64,000 bases of DNA from Leptospira neocaledonica (GTDB taxonomy: Bacteria; Spirochaetota; Leptospiria; Leptospirales; Leptospiraceae): NCBI RefSeq assembly GCF_002812205.1, contig NZ_NPEA01000006.1, positions 62,001-126,000 on the forward strand, written 5' to 3'. Positions 8,363-15,801 of this stretch are shown here, one piece after another. Under the pieces are notes generated by a model. The model was not told the origin of the DNA. It was given only the letters and a program-made list of their open reading frames with translations, and made no database searches. Position 1 is the stretch's first letter. The number at the start of each line of letters is the position of its first letter. Position numbers and translations under genes: made by a program.

Positions 8363-9393
8363 ACTGCCACGATCCAGCCCATGGCTCCCCTATCCGCCAT
8401 ATGCGTCTGGTGAGGATGGAACATGTATCTTCCTCTTTTAGTAAGTGTAAATTCTACGATTGCTCTTTCCGTTTGGCCCAGAGTGATCACATCGGTATGT
8501 TCATCAGGCACAAGTTTCGTTCCAGTCCTATATACGTCGAATGTTTGAGAATGAAGATGGAAAGAAGCGACTGGATCATGTTCAGTCATATTCGCGATAT
8601 ACAATCTTACTTTTTTTCCCACAGGGACCTTGATCGGAAAACGATCATAATACCCGGCAATACCGTTCCAAGCATAGATATCATTTCTGCCGGATTCGCT
8701 CAAATCCCAACCAGCAAGTATTAACATGAACTCCAAAGCCGGAGGTCTTCCACCGGGAGGATCCACTATAAATCCTCCGTACAAACCTTTAGACATATGG
8801 CTCGCTAAAGGAGGAACATGACAATGGTATGGATGAAAACCGATCGGGCCTGCAGTGATCTTATAAATTCTTTCTGCACCAGGAGCAATCGGTTCCCAAC
8901 CGTCCTGCTGAGGATCATGAGTCCCATGAAAATGAACCGAATGAGGATGATTGGAGTGATTCCTAAAAAGTAATTCCATTTCCTGACCAAGTCTTGCGCG
9001 GATCACTTTTCCAGGAACAACACCATCAAAAGTCCAAGCGTCCACTACAGTATTATGAGCCACAGTCAGTGGCATTTCTATAATATTGATCTCTGAACGA
9101 AACTTGGAGCCGGAAGGAGCCTGAGGAATTGTAGCATTCAATTCCATCCTAGATAAAAACCCCGCGTCCGCGAACATCGGAGGATGGATCATACTTCCGT
9201 AGGAATTCCCACCTATAGATCCAGGCAGTCGGATAGAAGGATTCGGCGAAGAAGATGCCAGGCCCGGGACAGAAGATCCTGTCCTACAAAGTGGATCTTC
9301 TTTTTTACCCGAGGTAATTCCGGCGATCCCGGTACCCGCAGCGAGTCCGGCACCACCTATTCCTAACCAGCGAAGGAATTCCTTCCGATTCAT
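8359..9393 (-). CDS. two-domain multicopper oxidase
   Basis: Exported copper oxidase of the two-cupredoxin type, 344 residues. The N-terminus NRKEFLRWLGIGGAGLAAG resembles a Tat signal with an RK pair. Domain 1 shows HSVHFHGTHDP and YHCHVPPLASHM, which give HxH, HCH and the type 1 Cys. Domain 2 shows ASFHLHSQTFD and MFHPHQTHM, where the second motif has Pro where a type 1 Cys would sit. So only domain 1 is expected to hold blue copper, with the trinuclear ligands shared. It may be a laccase/cuproxidase or a nitrite-reductase relative. The position of the CuNIR axial Met is Leu, which argues against a standard NirK. Confidence 0.8.
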   Translation of the reverse strand: MNRKEFLRWLGIGGAGLAAGTGIAGITSGKKEDPLCRTGSSVPGLASSSPNPSIRLPGSIGGNSYGSMIHPPMFADAGFLSRMELNATIPQAPSGSKFRSEINIIEMPLTVAHNTVVDAWTFDGVVPGKVIRARLGQEMELLFRNHSNHPHSVHFHGTHDPQQDGWEPIAPGAERIYKITAGPIGFHPYHCHVPPLASHMSKGLYGGFIVDPPGGRPPALEFMLILAGWDLSESGRNDIYAWNGIAGYYDRFPIKVPVGKKVRLYIANMTEHDPVASFHLHSQTFDVYRTGTKLVPDEHTDVITLGQTERAIVEFTLTKRGRYMFHPHQTHMADRGAMGWIVAV

Positions 9394-9409
9394 AGGTATT
9401 TTCCGTTCT

Positions 9410-9724
9410 TTAGAATCTTGCGATTGTGGAGATCAGAAGTGTTAAAACCAAAAGGCCGATTCCACCATATACAAGACTGTTCTTTGCCCAAGATGGAATC
9501 TTAGAACCGCCGACTATATGATACGCTCCTGCCCCGAATAACGGAACAAGAATGATCGCAGCAGTCCACAAACTTCCTTTTTTCGGATCCACATCGTCCC
9601 TTTTAGACAGATCGATCAGGGCCAATGGAGCCCAGAGAGCGAATAAAATGTAGAAAATATAGTATCCGTAAAAGTTAAAAAGTAAGGTAAAAAATCCTGG
9701 ATCGTAAAATTGAGCAGTTTCCAT
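9410..9724 (-). CDS. small membrane protein, PLDc_N-like module
   Basis: A 104-residue protein with three hydrophobic segments. The central stretch (D-L-S-K-R...LVPLFGAGAYHIVGG) matches the C-terminal membrane module of the neighbouring beta-helix protein (SLVPYIGGGAYLLSG). It therefore looks like a stand-alone paralogue of that tail, and both resemble PLDc_N-type two-helix membrane domains. It sits between the beta-helix gene and the multicopper oxidase, 16 bases before the latter. Function is unknown; a membrane partner for the copper proteins is a guess. Confidence 0.55.
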   Translation of the reverse strand: METAQFYDPGFFTLLFNFYGYYIFYILFALWAPLALIDLSKRDDVDPKKGSLWTAAIILVPLFGAGAYHIVGGSKIPSWAKNSLVYGGIGLLVLTLLISTIARF

Positions 9725-9776
9725 AAATAACTCCTTATTATATTCTAAAATTCTAATGTATTAAATTTCCTAAGTA

Positions 9777-11783
9777 TCAACCCGCTCCGACGTTCCCTAC
9801 AATGGTAAATCCAAGGTAGAAAATGAAGGCAAGGGAAGCTCCAAATCCCGCAAACACAAGAGTAAATCTCAAATATTTAGGATAAGAAGATTTGCCGGAA
9901 AGAAGATAAGCTCCTCCTCCGATGTACGGCACCAAGGAAACGAATGCCAACCATACGTATTTGCCCGGGCTTATATCCGATTTGGAAACCAAGTCATAAA
10001 CGCTCAAGCTGACCAAACATACATAAAGAAGAAGTGGTAGCAAATATCCGAACCAACGGAAGATCACGATTTGGATATCCAAAGGTTTAGGCACCGAGAA
10101 TCCACCCAGAACGTCCCCGAATTTCGGTTTCCTTTCGGCGAGAATTTTAGCCGCTTCTTCTGGAAGTTTTACCTTATCCAGATCTAAATCGAAGTCTTCG
10201 AAAGGATGGATCGCAGGTTTTACCTGTGCAGAAACTCCGCCCGGCAAATTCGTTTGAGGAGGAGGAACCGGTTGATTCTTCCAATCTCCACTCGGATAAA
10301 TCCCGTGGGTTGCATCCACCATCAAAGAAAGTGCATTATACGCCGTAAAAATTTCTCCGCCCATAGGGAATCTGATTCCGGAGCCGCAAGAATTCGTTTT
10401 TTCTAATAAAGGAGGAACAGAAGTCTGGAATTTATTATTTGAGAAACAGTTTCCAATACTGATCGGTCCTGCAAGAGTCAAGTCTCCAAAACCGGAAGAA
10501 TGAACGATATTTCCTTCCACAATATTCCTATGAGAGAACCAAAAATTCTCATCCAGATTCGGGAAGATCGCAATCCCGTGGTTATCATGTCCGATCACTA
10601 CGTTATTTTTGATCACATTATGTAAACCGCCTGCGATCAAGATCCCTGTTCCGTAAGTAGGATATTCCAGAGGTTTGATTGGAGCAGTCAGGTTATTATT
10701 ATCATAGATTAAATTCCCAATAATATAAGTTTCTCTTTCCGGAGGAAGAAGTTCCCTATCCAAGGAATTTGGTCCCAAGCCTACGATATTATTTCTCCAG
10801 ATAGAACTGAGGATGTATAATTCTCCTCCTGCGTTCGTTCCGGAATAACCTAATGCGCTGTTTTCTGAAATTACATCATAAAGGATCGCTTTACAAGGAT
10901 AACATTGACCCACATAAATCCCTGCGTCGGGTGATCCGGAAGCATAAGAATGTTCTAATACACCATTCACGGAATCGAAAGCATAAATGCCATAGTCCCC
11001 GTTATTATAAGCGGTAAGATAAGATCCTCTATATCCTTTTACACCGGTCCAAAAGAATCCGTTTAAGGTGGAGTTTCTCGCGGTCATGTTTTCTACCGCT
11101 ACTCCATTCGCTCCTACTACGATCACACCGTTCGCTCTTTGGAATTGACCATCTAAGATTACTTTATTTCGATCCGTTCCTCTTAAGGTAAGAGAAGGAG
11201 TAGTGACCACCACTTCTTCGTAATATACACCTTCGTCGATCAGGATAAGATCCCCAGGAGATGCCGCATCCACTGCGTTTTGGATAGTAGGATACATTTG
11301 TGGGACCTTACGGGTGGTTCCGGAAAATTTTTCCGCAACCTTCCAATCCTTACCTGCCCTTGCAGCAGGATTATAAGCCACATTTCCTACCACAATATCC
11401 GCAACCATTCCGCTTTTTCCATCAGGAGAAGCATGGAAGCTACAATAGTAAGGAAAAACTCCTTCCTTCGGATAGCTGATCTTTATCTTGGCGCCCCTAG
11501 GCATCACAATATTACCAAAACTCTTTTCGGTAGACCAAGACTTATCCACAGCAATCGCATTGTGAGGGTTTGCCCCTGAATTGATAAATTCTATCTGGCC
11601 ACCGACCGGAATCTTTTGCATAGGGGGAGAAAATGCATTATCCACCATAACCACATGGGCAAAACCTTCTGTTGTTTCTCCTTCTTTGCTACTGCAAGAA
11701 GAAGTGAAGGCTCCCATCAAAATTCCCAGGACCAATAGCCCTAGAATGGGAACGTATCTTTCTTTTAAATGGAATTTAGGCAT
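9777..11783 (-). CDS. lipoprotein: cupredoxin + NosD-like beta-helix + membrane tail
   Basis: Three modules in one 668-residue protein. After a signal ending TSSC (Cys30 lipobox), a plastocyanin-like domain (about 40-133) keeps all four blue-copper ligands: His74, Cys114, His117 and Met126. A right-handed parallel beta-helix of the NosD/periplasmic copper-binding kind follows (about 150-500; entry MYPTIQNAVDAASPGDLILI). Two or three membrane helices close it, related to the adjacent small gene. I chose the ATG at 11783 because GGAGAGGA lies just upstream. A longer frame from a GTG at 11864 would run through an inverted repeat. It is the first gene of the copper operon. Confidence 0.75.
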   Translation of the reverse strand: MPKFHLKERYVPILGLLVLGILMGAFTSSCSSKEGETTEGFAHVVMVDNAFSPPMQKIPVGGQIEFINSGANPHNAIAVDKSWSTEKSFGNIVMPRGAKIKISYPKEGVFPYYCSFHASPDGKSGMVADIVVGNVAYNPAARAGKDWKVAEKFSGTTRKVPQMYPTIQNAVDAASPGDLILIDEGVYYEEVVVTTPSLTLRGTDRNKVILDGQFQRANGVIVVGANGVAVENMTARNSTLNGFFWTGVKGYRGSYLTAYNNGDYGIYAFDSVNGVLEHSYASGSPDAGIYVGQCYPCKAILYDVISENSALGYSGTNAGGELYILSSIWRNNIVGLGPNSLDRELLPPERETYIIGNLIYDNNNLTAPIKPLEYPTYGTGILIAGGLHNVIKNNVVIGHDNHGIAIFPNLDENFWFSHRNIVEGNIVHSSGFGDLTLAGPISIGNCFSNNKFQTSVPPLLEKTNSCGSGIRFPMGGEIFTAYNALSLMVDATHGIYPSGDWKNQPVPPPQTNLPGGVSAQVKPAIHPFEDFDLDLDKVKLPEEAAKILAERKPKFGDVLGGFSVPKPLDIQIVIFRWFGYLLPLLLYVCLVSLSVYDLVSKSDISPGKYVWLAFVSLVPYIGGGAYLLSGKSSYPKYLRFTLVFAGFGASLAFIFYLGFTIVGNVGAG

Positions 11784-11848
11784 CGGAATTCCTCTCCTCA
11801 TATTCGAAGTATCCGGGAATTTCACCCGAAATATGCCTTTTTTAAAAT

Positions 11849-11864
11849 GTGAGCTTTTGCTCAC
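11849..11864. promoter_or_regulatory. perfect inverted repeat upstream of the copper operon
   Basis: GTGAGC-TTTT-GCTCAC, a perfect 6-bp inverted repeat 66 bases before the chosen start of the cupredoxin/beta-helix gene. A TGTG-ACGA-CACA half-palindrome lies nearby at 11889-11900. Both are candidate operators. On the plus strand the hairpin is followed by TTTTT, so a terminator is the alternative reading, but no plus-strand gene ends here. Confidence 0.4.
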
Positions 11865-11971
11865 TTTTTAAGTATTTTCGCATATCGCTGTGACGACACA
11901 AGCATTTTTCTGAGATTTATAATCGAGCAAATGTTATAGAAAGCTGGTCCTTCTTAAAAGCTATAAAGATA

Positions 11972-13420
11972 TTAGGAAAACTCTTTTTTAGATTCCGGAT
12001 CTTTTCCCGCCAGTCCCCAACCTGTCCATCCGGTGAATAGGGAAAACAAAGGAGAAAGCAAATTTAAAAATGCATAGGGAAGATATACAAGTGTAGGAAC
12101 TCCTAGTGCAGTCGCCATAAAGGAACCGCAAGAATTCCAAGGAACCAAGGCAGAGGTCATTGTTCCGGAATCTTCTAAACACCGGGAAAGATTTCTAGGA
12201 TCCAAACCTTTTCTAGAATAGGCTTCCTTAAACATTTTTCCAGGAACTACGATTGCGAGATATTGGTCCGCGCAAAATAAATTGGTCCCAACACAAGTAA
12301 AGACGGTAGCGGCAAACAAGGAACCTCTTGCCTTGGCCCAATTTAAAACCTTCTCGGCTAAAACTTGGGTCATTCCACCTCCCTCCATAATCCCTGCGTA
12401 AAACATAGCTGAGATTATGAGCCAAACAGTGGAAAGCATAGAAGACATTCCGCCCCTGGACAATAAACCATCCACAACAGCGTGCCCAGTCTTGACCTTA
12501 GTGCCCTCGGAGGCGGCAGAAACCAAATTTTTAAAAGCAGAGGAAGCCGCGTCTTGGAAGTTTAAAGAATTTGCATATATATTGGACTGGGTTAGAACAA
12601 AACAAACCCCTCCACTCAAAATCCCGATGAAGATGGAAGGAATTGCAGAAACCCTAAAATAAATTAGAAAAAATGTAAGCAGAGGAGGAAAAAGTAAAAC
12701 CCAAGAAATATGGAATTCCGCCTTCAAAGCGGAGATCACAGGGCCTGTTGCAGTCTCGGTATCTCCTTGGCTTCCACCCCAACCTAAAAATCCGAATGCC
12801 AAAAGACAGATCCCGAATGCAGGTAAAGTGGTTCTTGCCATATTACGGATATGTGATAGAAGAGAAACTCCAGTGATGGAGGATGCAAGATTCGTAGTTT
12901 CCGAAAATGGAGAAAGTTTATCTCCGAAATAAGCTCCTGAGACAACTGCTCCCGCTACCATTCCCAAAGGTTTCCCGAGTCCCGCTCCCACTCCGATCAA
13001 TGCAACTCCAATAGTTCCGGCGGTAGACCAGGAACTTCCAGTGGCCAAAGAAACCACGGAAGATAAGATCAATGCAGAAGGTAAAAAGATCTCAGGTTTT
13101 AATAATTCCAGTCCCCAGACTATAAGTGCAGGAACAATCCCGGAACGAATCCAAATCCCGATCAAAGCACCGATCAAAAGTAAGATAAGAATTGGTTGTA
13201 GAACATTTCGAAGAGAATCCAGAACTGTATTTTCTATTTTTTCCCAAGAAATTCCTCTCAGTCTGGAAATTCCTGCAGAGATTGCACCCGCACTGAATAA
13301 TAAAATTTGGGCCGGTCCTTCTGCTATTCCGCCCCCAAATAAATATCCTGCGATACTCAAAGAAAGGATCAAAAATCCGAGAGGAAATAAGGAAATCCAA
13401 AATCCTGGTTTTTCGCTCAT
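11972..13420 (-). CDS. NhaC-family Na+/H+ antiporter
   Basis: Inner-membrane antiporter of the NhaC/YheL group, 482 residues, about 11-12 hydrophobic segments. Features are the repeated glycine-rich helices, TGSSWSTAGTIGVALIGVG, GAVVSGAYFGDKLSPFSETTN (the strongly conserved GDKxSPxSxTT motif) and, near the end, DSGTMTSALVPWNSCG. Some homologues exchange malate/lactate or tyrosine rather than protons only, so the ion partner is not settled. Its start overlaps rluA by 4 bases in a DUF1577-rluA-nhaC run. Confidence 0.88.
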   Translation of the reverse strand: MSEKPGFWISLFPLGFLILSLSIAGYLFGGGIAEGPAQILLFSAGAISAGISRLRGISWEKIENTVLDSLRNVLQPILILLLIGALIGIWIRSGIVPALIVWGLELLKPEIFLPSALILSSVVSLATGSSWSTAGTIGVALIGVGAGLGKPLGMVAGAVVSGAYFGDKLSPFSETTNLASSITGVSLLSHIRNMARTTLPAFGICLLAFGFLGWGGSQGDTETATGPVISALKAEFHISWVLLFPPLLTFFLIYFRVSAIPSIFIGILSGGVCFVLTQSNIYANSLNFQDAASSAFKNLVSAASEGTKVKTGHAVVDGLLSRGGMSSMLSTVWLIISAMFYAGIMEGGGMTQVLAEKVLNWAKARGSLFAATVFTCVGTNLFCADQYLAIVVPGKMFKEAYSRKGLDPRNLSRCLEDSGTMTSALVPWNSCGSFMATALGVPTLVYLPYAFLNLLSPLFSLFTGWTGWGLAGKDPESKKEFS

Positions 13421-14349
13421 TCCGGAAAATCCTTAGGCAAACCGGATCTGATCTTGGTTTTTATTCCTGTAAATGGATGAATGAACTTTAGAGAACTGGA
13501 ATGTAAGGCCTGTCGATTCATTCCAAGTTTTGATAGTAAATCAGGATTTTTACCTTCTATAAATTCTATAAATGTGTTCTCATCTCTTCCGTAAATTTTA
13601 TCTCCGAGCAAGGGAAATCCTAAAGAATATAATGTAGCTCGAATTTGGTGTAATCTTCCCGTTTTGGGAAAACAATATACTTTAGAAAAGGTGACTCCAT
13701 GGAGCGTACCTTCTCCGATTTTTCGAAAGGTAGTTTCAGAGGTTTCCAGATCTTCTTCCGGAGTTTCTAATTTCCGAAAAAAATCCTCCGGAACGAACCT
13801 TCTTTTTTTACGAATCAAAGAAGAAGGATCCGAAATCAAAAATCCTTTTGCCTTAAGACGAGTTGGAAAATTTCCCCAAACATAAGAGATATACGTTTTG
13901 TTTACTTTTCTCTTCGAGAATAGATCGGATAATTTAGAAGCAGCTTCGGAATCCTTTCCAAAAACCACCACTCCGGATGTTTCTCGATCCAGTCTGTGGA
14001 TTGTATAAATTTTTTCGAAACGAGGATCTTCTTCCAAAAGATCCGTGAGATTATTTTTTCTGTATCTGCCGGCGCTATGAATCGGGATGTCCCCCGATTT
14101 TTCTACCGCGATGTATCGAGAGTCTTGGAATAAAATTTTGAAATCCCTTTGGACAGGAGGTTCGAAACTTTCTCCAGGAAGATAAAGTATCTCGTCTCCT
14201 TCCTTAATGGAGTAAGAAGGTTTAGCAGGCTTTCCATGTACAAGTATTTTACCTTCTTCTAATATTTTTCTCCAATTGGATCTGGATTGGTAAGTAAATC
14301 TGGAGGCAAGAAACACATCCAGTCTGGAACCGGCTTCTTCTTTTCCAAT
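13417..14349 (-). CDS. RluA-family RNA pseudouridine synthase
   Basis: Isomerises uridine to pseudouridine in rRNA or tRNA. The catalytic motif HRLDRETSGVVVFGKD is intact (Asp of HRLD). An N-terminal S4 domain precedes it. The first ordinary start codon (GTG, 14314-14316) would cut the S4 domain, because the codons just upstream read E-A-G-S-R-L-D, exactly the conserved S4 opening. No ATG, GTG or TTG lies in frame above it, so I extend to an ATT at 14347-14349, preceded by purine-rich sequence. The true start needs proof. It overlaps nhaC by 4 bases. Confidence 0.8.
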   Translation of the reverse strand: MGKEEAGSRLDVFLASRFTYQSRSNWRKILEEGKILVHGKPAKPSYSIKEGDEILYLPGESFEPPVQRDFKILFQDSRYIAVEKSGDIPIHSAGRYRKNNLTDLLEEDPRFEKIYTIHRLDRETSGVVVFGKDSEAASKLSDLFSKRKVNKTYISYVWGNFPTRLKAKGFLISDPSSLIRKKRRFVPEDFFRKLETPEEDLETSETTFRKIGEGTLHGVTFSKVYCFPKTGRLHQIRATLYSLGFPLLGDKIYGRDENTFIEFIEGKNPDLLSKLGMNRQALHSSSLKFIHPFTGIKTKIRSGLPKDFPE

Positions 14350-14380
14350 CTTTGTCCTGAGAGCTTCCTGTGTAGGAGAA

Positions 14381-15592
14381 TTAGACAGACTCTTCTTCTC
14401 CTTCGAAACCCATATCAGGTACTTCTTCCGAAACTGTTTCCATTTCAGGAGCAGATTCTTCTTCTGCAGGAGGCCCTGGATCCGGAACGTTAGATTCTGG
14501 AGCTTGAGAACCTTCTCCCGGCCCTAATCTGGAATCCACGAATTGGTTCAACATCTCTTCTTCTTTAGAATTCAAGTTGAAAAATTGTAAACCAATACGG
14601 AACATTTTGTCCGTGTTCGTAATGTTTCGGATAACGGCTCTGTAAGTTCCCTTCAGTTCCTGGTTCATTTGTAGATCGAAGAGTAAAATTTCTCCAACCG
14701 CAAAACTTCTGGAAAAGAAGATGGACTGAGGATGGAAAAATCCGAGTCCGCTTCTACTTATATCTTCGGCGATACATCTTTCTTTGGACTCTTGGAAGAA
14801 TCCGGAAGAGATCACATCTCTAGAGATTGCGGCAGCGAATAATGTGATCTTATTATAATCTTCAGTATCCAAAGGTCTGTCGGAAAGAACCTGAACATAC
14901 CCTAGAGGTGTATAATTTTTATATCTTATCAAAACCGAAATTTCGGAAATAAATCTAGATTCCAATTTATTCAATGCTAGAAGTTTTAGATATTCTTCGA
15001 TAGGAACGAAATTTTGTCCTGCTCCGCCCGAACTTCTTTCCAAACGATTGGTAACGAAGATGGATTGTTCAAAGTTGTACATGATCCTAAGACGGTTATC
15101 CATTCGATCCGAAAAATAGATCAGAGAATCCGGATAGGTCTCTTTCATTTTTTTGGAATGTTTCTGAAGGATAGTTTCTACAATTTTATCAACAAAACCT
15201 AATGAACGTCTCAAGTGAAGTTGGTTGATGAGATTGGTGAGAATGATCGGTTCTCCACCGCCTCCTTCCAATTCCACCCTGCCTTGGGCACGTTTTGCCT
15301 CACTGACCTTTACTGCCTGGATCCTAAGTAATTCCAAACCATTGCCCGCATTTCTTTGAACAACCGTAAAAACTCCGTGGAAAAAATGATTATTATGAGT
15401 GAGAAATAAGATCCGAGTCTTCTCTCCATCGGGTTTTCCTGGTAAAGAAGTCAAAAGATAGAGACCGTCTTTGATCCCTACAATTTTTGCGGGATAAGAC
15501 CTGCCCTTGATTTCCACAGAAACAGGTAGTCTCGCAAACAATGTTTGGAGGATTTTAGTCAGAGCCTCTGTTTCTTTGACTGTCCTATCCAA
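14381..15592 (-). CDS. DUF1577 protein with PilZ-like C-terminal domain
   Basis: A 403-residue leptospiral protein of the DUF1577 type. An N-terminal beta-rich part (about 20-110) and a middle GAF-like stretch precede a PilZ-like domain containing AEDISRSGLGFF, which fits the D-x-S-x-x-G half of the cyclic-di-GMP motif. The usual upstream RxxxR arginine pair is not clear, so ligand binding is uncertain. The tail (about 355-403) is acidic and Pro-rich. It is the first gene of a run with rluA and nhaC. A role as c-di-GMP effector is an inference. Confidence 0.7.
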   Translation of the reverse strand: MDRTVKETEALTKILQTLFARLPVSVEIKGRSYPAKIVGIKDGLYLLTSLPGKPDGEKTRILFLTHNNHFFHGVFTVVQRNAGNGLELLRIQAVKVSEAKRAQGRVELEGGGGEPIILTNLINQLHLRRSLGFVDKIVETILQKHSKKMKETYPDSLIYFSDRMDNRLRIMYNFEQSIFVTNRLERSSGGAGQNFVPIEEYLKLLALNKLESRFISEISVLIRYKNYTPLGYVQVLSDRPLDTEDYNKITLFAAAISRDVISSGFFQESKERCIAEDISRSGLGFFHPQSIFFSRSFAVGEILLFDLQMNQELKGTYRAVIRNITNTDKMFRIGLQFFNLNSKEEEMLNQFVDSRLGPGEGSQAPESNVPDPGPPAEEESAPEMETVSEEVPDMGFEGEEESV

Positions 15593-15801
15593 ACTTTCCT
15601 CCTAAAGGAATCCCGTATCCTTTGGCAAGGAATCCGAGTTTAACGGCTCCCTCGTTTAGGGAAAGGAAATTACTGATTCCAAGGAATTTTCCGGATCATT
15701 CTTTTTGCATTATATTCTACTAATACGTTGTGGGGATGCCCGGGAGACCTTTTGTGGAATTGTATCAAAAGTCTGGCAAAAAGAAAAATCTAAGGTTGAA
15801 A

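Noticed and set aside
11849..11864. CRP-type site (TGTGA-N6-TCACA)
   Set aside because: The half-sites are spaced by 8 rather than 6 bases, and the right half reads TCACT; kept only as a generic inverted repeat.
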